DNA from: Herbaspirillum frisingense
GTDB taxonomy: Bacteria; Pseudomonadota; Gammaproteobacteria; Burkholderiales; Burkholderiaceae_D
DNA length: 33,755 nucleotides
Direction: 5' to 3'
Assembly (NCBI GenBank): GCA_009914615.1
Contig: WNDX01000034.1
Span: forward strand, 1-33,755
In this document: piece after piece, positions 32,720 to 33,755 of the stretch
Layout of the letters: every line of letters begins with the position of its first letter
Numbering within the stretch: the stretch's first letter is position 1
Program-made: the position numbers and the translations under genes
Notes under the pieces: model-generated
The model's input: only the letters and a program-made list of their open reading frames with translations
Databases searched by the model: none
Told to the model about the DNA's origin: nothing

Positions 32720-33508
32720 ATGGATTTAGGACTCAAGGGTAAAACCGCACTGGTGTGCGCATCGAGCAAGGGCCTGGGCCGCGCCTGCGCACTCTCGCTG
32801 GCGCGCGAAGGCGTCTCGGTCACCATGCTGGCGCGCGGCCAGGAAGCGCTGGAAGCGGCCGCCGCCGAGATCCGCGCCGAAGTCGCCGCGACCGGCGCCG
32901 TCATCACCACGGTCGCCTGCGACATCACCACCCCGGAAGGCCGCGCGCTGGCGCTGGCCGCCTGTCCCAGCCCGGACATCCTGGTCACCAACGCCGGCGG
33001 CCCCAAGCCCGGCGACTTCCGCGACTGGTCGCGCGACGACTGGATCGCCGCCGTGGACGCCAACATGCTGACCCCGATCGAGCTCATCAAGGCCACGGTG
33101 GACGGCATGATCGCACGCCGCTTCGGCCGCATCGTCAACATCACCTCCAGCGCCGTGCGCGCCCCGATCGACATCCTCGGCCTCTCCAACGGCGCCCGCT
33201 CCGGCCTGACCGGCTTCGTCGCCGGCCTCTCGCGCAAGACCGTGGCGCACAACGTCACCATCAACAACCTCCTCCCCGGCCCCTTCGAAACCGACCGCCT
33301 GCGCGCCACCGCCGTCGGCGCGGCGCAAGACAGCGGCCGCAGCGTGGACGACGTCCTCGCCGAACGCCGCAAGCAAAACCCCTCCGGCCGCTTCGGATCT
33401 CCCCCCGAATTCGGCGACGCCTGCGCCTACCTCTGCAGCGCGCAAGCGGGCTTCATCACCGGGCAAAACCTGCTGATGGACGGCGGCGCCTATCCGGGCA
33501 CCTTCTGA
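32720..33508 (+). CDS. SDR-family protein with altered active site
   Basis: The product has 262 residues from MDLGLKGKTALVCASSKGLG, with AAGGAAGCAG ahead of the ATG. It is a Rossmann-fold short-chain dehydrogenase/reductase relative resembling 3-oxoacyl-ACP reductases: NAGG at 91-94, NITSS at 140-144 and a C-terminal LLMDGGAYPG. The cofactor loop has Ala in place of the first glycine (ASSKGLG). The usual YxxxK is replaced by SNGAR (156-160), so catalytic Tyr and Lys are Ser and Arg. This matches the BKR-like SDR subgroup known to depart from the standard tetrad. Catalytic activity is uncertain. It stands alone before a tRNA region. Confidence 0.88.
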   Translation: MDLGLKGKTALVCASSKGLGRACALSLAREGVSVTMLARGQEALEAAAAEIRAEVAATGAVITTVACDITTPEGRALALAACPSPDILVTNAGGPKPGDFRDWSRDDWIAAVDANMLTPIELIKATVDGMIARRFGRIVNITSSAVRAPIDILGLSNGARSGLTGFVAGLSRKTVAHNVTINNLLPGPFETDRLRATAVGAAQDSGRSVDDVLAERRKQNPSGRFGSPPEFGDACAYLCSAQAGFITGQNLLMDGGAYPGTF

Positions 33509-33528
33509 AGGCTTTCACCGGAGAAAGA

Positions 33529-33556
33529 GTTGGGCGCCAGGCAAGTGATGTATAAT
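33529..33556 (+). promoter_or_regulatory. Promoter of the tRNA region
   Basis: A perfect TATAAT at 33551-33556 is preceded 16 bases upstream by GTTGGG, a weak -35. It is followed by a GC-rich start region (GCGCCCC) typical of stable-RNA promoters. It stands 43 bases before the tRNA-like sequence. Confidence 0.6.
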
Positions 33557-33598
33557 GCGCCCCTCGCGATGCCTGTCCTGCAGGCATCCGCCGATCAA

Positions 33599-33694
33599 GG
33601 AGGTTTGGGTGAGCGGTTTAAACCAGCAGTCTTGAAAGCCGCTGCAAGCCTCCGTAAGGCGTTGATTCTATTGGATGTCAGGCGACAATCTCCG
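33599..33694 (+). pseudogene. tRNA-Ser(UGA)-like sequence with a disrupted T arm
   Basis: Acceptor arms GGAGGTT (33599-33605) and AATCTCC (33687-33693) pair over 7 positions (one G-T), followed by discriminator G. A 3-bp D stem GGT/ACC encloses GAGCGGTTTAA. The anticodon loop CTTGAAA has anticodon TGA at 33633-33635, in a stem with one A-C mismatch and one G-T pair. A long variable arm GCCT-CCGTA-AGGC marks it as serine-type. The T arm is abnormal: a normal 17-base arm is replaced by 26 bases (33661-33686) without TTCRA, and CAA rather than CCA follows. I judge it a degenerate copy; expression from the promoter upstream is possible. Confidence 0.5.
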
Positions 33695-33745
33695 CAACTT
33701 GCGGAAATCGTCTCCGCAACCCAGCCGATTTCGGCATGAAAATTT

Positions 33746-33755
33746 GGAAGCGTGG
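33746..33755 (+). tRNA. Probable 5' end of a tRNA-Ser gene (cut by window edge)
   Basis: The final ten bases GGAAGCGTGG match the acceptor strand and positions 8-10 of many bacterial tRNA-Ser genes. The rest is outside the window, so the identity rests on ten bases and on the promoter and tRNA-like sequence just upstream. Confidence 0.4.

Overview
The window is GC-rich, densely packed bacterial chromosome. The prfB gene with its programmed +1 frameshift, prfB-lysS adjacency, type-2 ArgC, many LysR/MocR/XRE regulators and a TRAP-type binding protein all fit a betaproteobacterium of the Burkholderiales. An Oxalobacteraceae member such as Herbaspirillum is my best guess, inferred from remembered gene content rather than from a search.

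Layout. Positions 1-323 are the end of an IS3-family insertion sequence that has cut into a membrane-bound diguanylate cyclase gene (324-1946, 5' end lost). Next come a small lipoprotein (1888-2622, -) and a Tat-exported PhoX-type phosphatase (2780-4747, -) with two Pho-box-like sites upstream. The housekeeping pair prfB (4940-6044, frameshifted) and lysS (6121-7662) follows. From 7946 to 11067 lie a glycine-zipper envelope protein, an alpha/beta hydrolase, a small multi-pass membrane protein and a stand-alone receiver protein. From 11073 to 20799 the window is a patchwork of regulator/target pairs, mostly divergent: MocR-type regulator/GNAT, LysR/ArgC, SnoaL-like protein/XRE-MmyB regulator, then a fused DhaK-DhaL dihydroxyacetone kinase, a 76-residue protein, and LysR/phosphinothricin-type acetyltransferase. 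The acetyltransferase is translationally coupled to an MFS transporter interrupted by an in-frame TGA (20796-22013).

The most coherent system is the minus-strand operon 22077-29858 with a divergent LysR gene at 30177-31148. In transcription order it encodes a MaoC/HTD2-type hydratase, an acyl-CoA dehydrogenase, an MmgE/PrpD protein, a CaiB-type CoA-transferase, a CitE-type lyase, a zinc alcohol dehydrogenase and a TRAP solute-binding protein. Gene order and families match the itaconate catabolic locus described in Pseudomonas aeruginosa (PA0877-PA0883: ich, ict, ccl and accessory genes). The expected route is itaconate to itaconyl-CoA to citramalyl-CoA to pyruvate plus acetyl-CoA. The zinc dehydrogenase and an orphan DctP are local differences.

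The right end holds a 20-copy heptanucleotide tandem repeat (31194-31333), a pair of inverted REP-like repeats, a TauE/SafE permease, a 27-residue single-helix membrane protein gene (32437-32520), an SDR protein lacking the usual catalytic Tyr/Lys, and a promoter followed by a degenerate tRNA-Ser-like sequence and what looks like the start of a second tRNA gene at the window edge.
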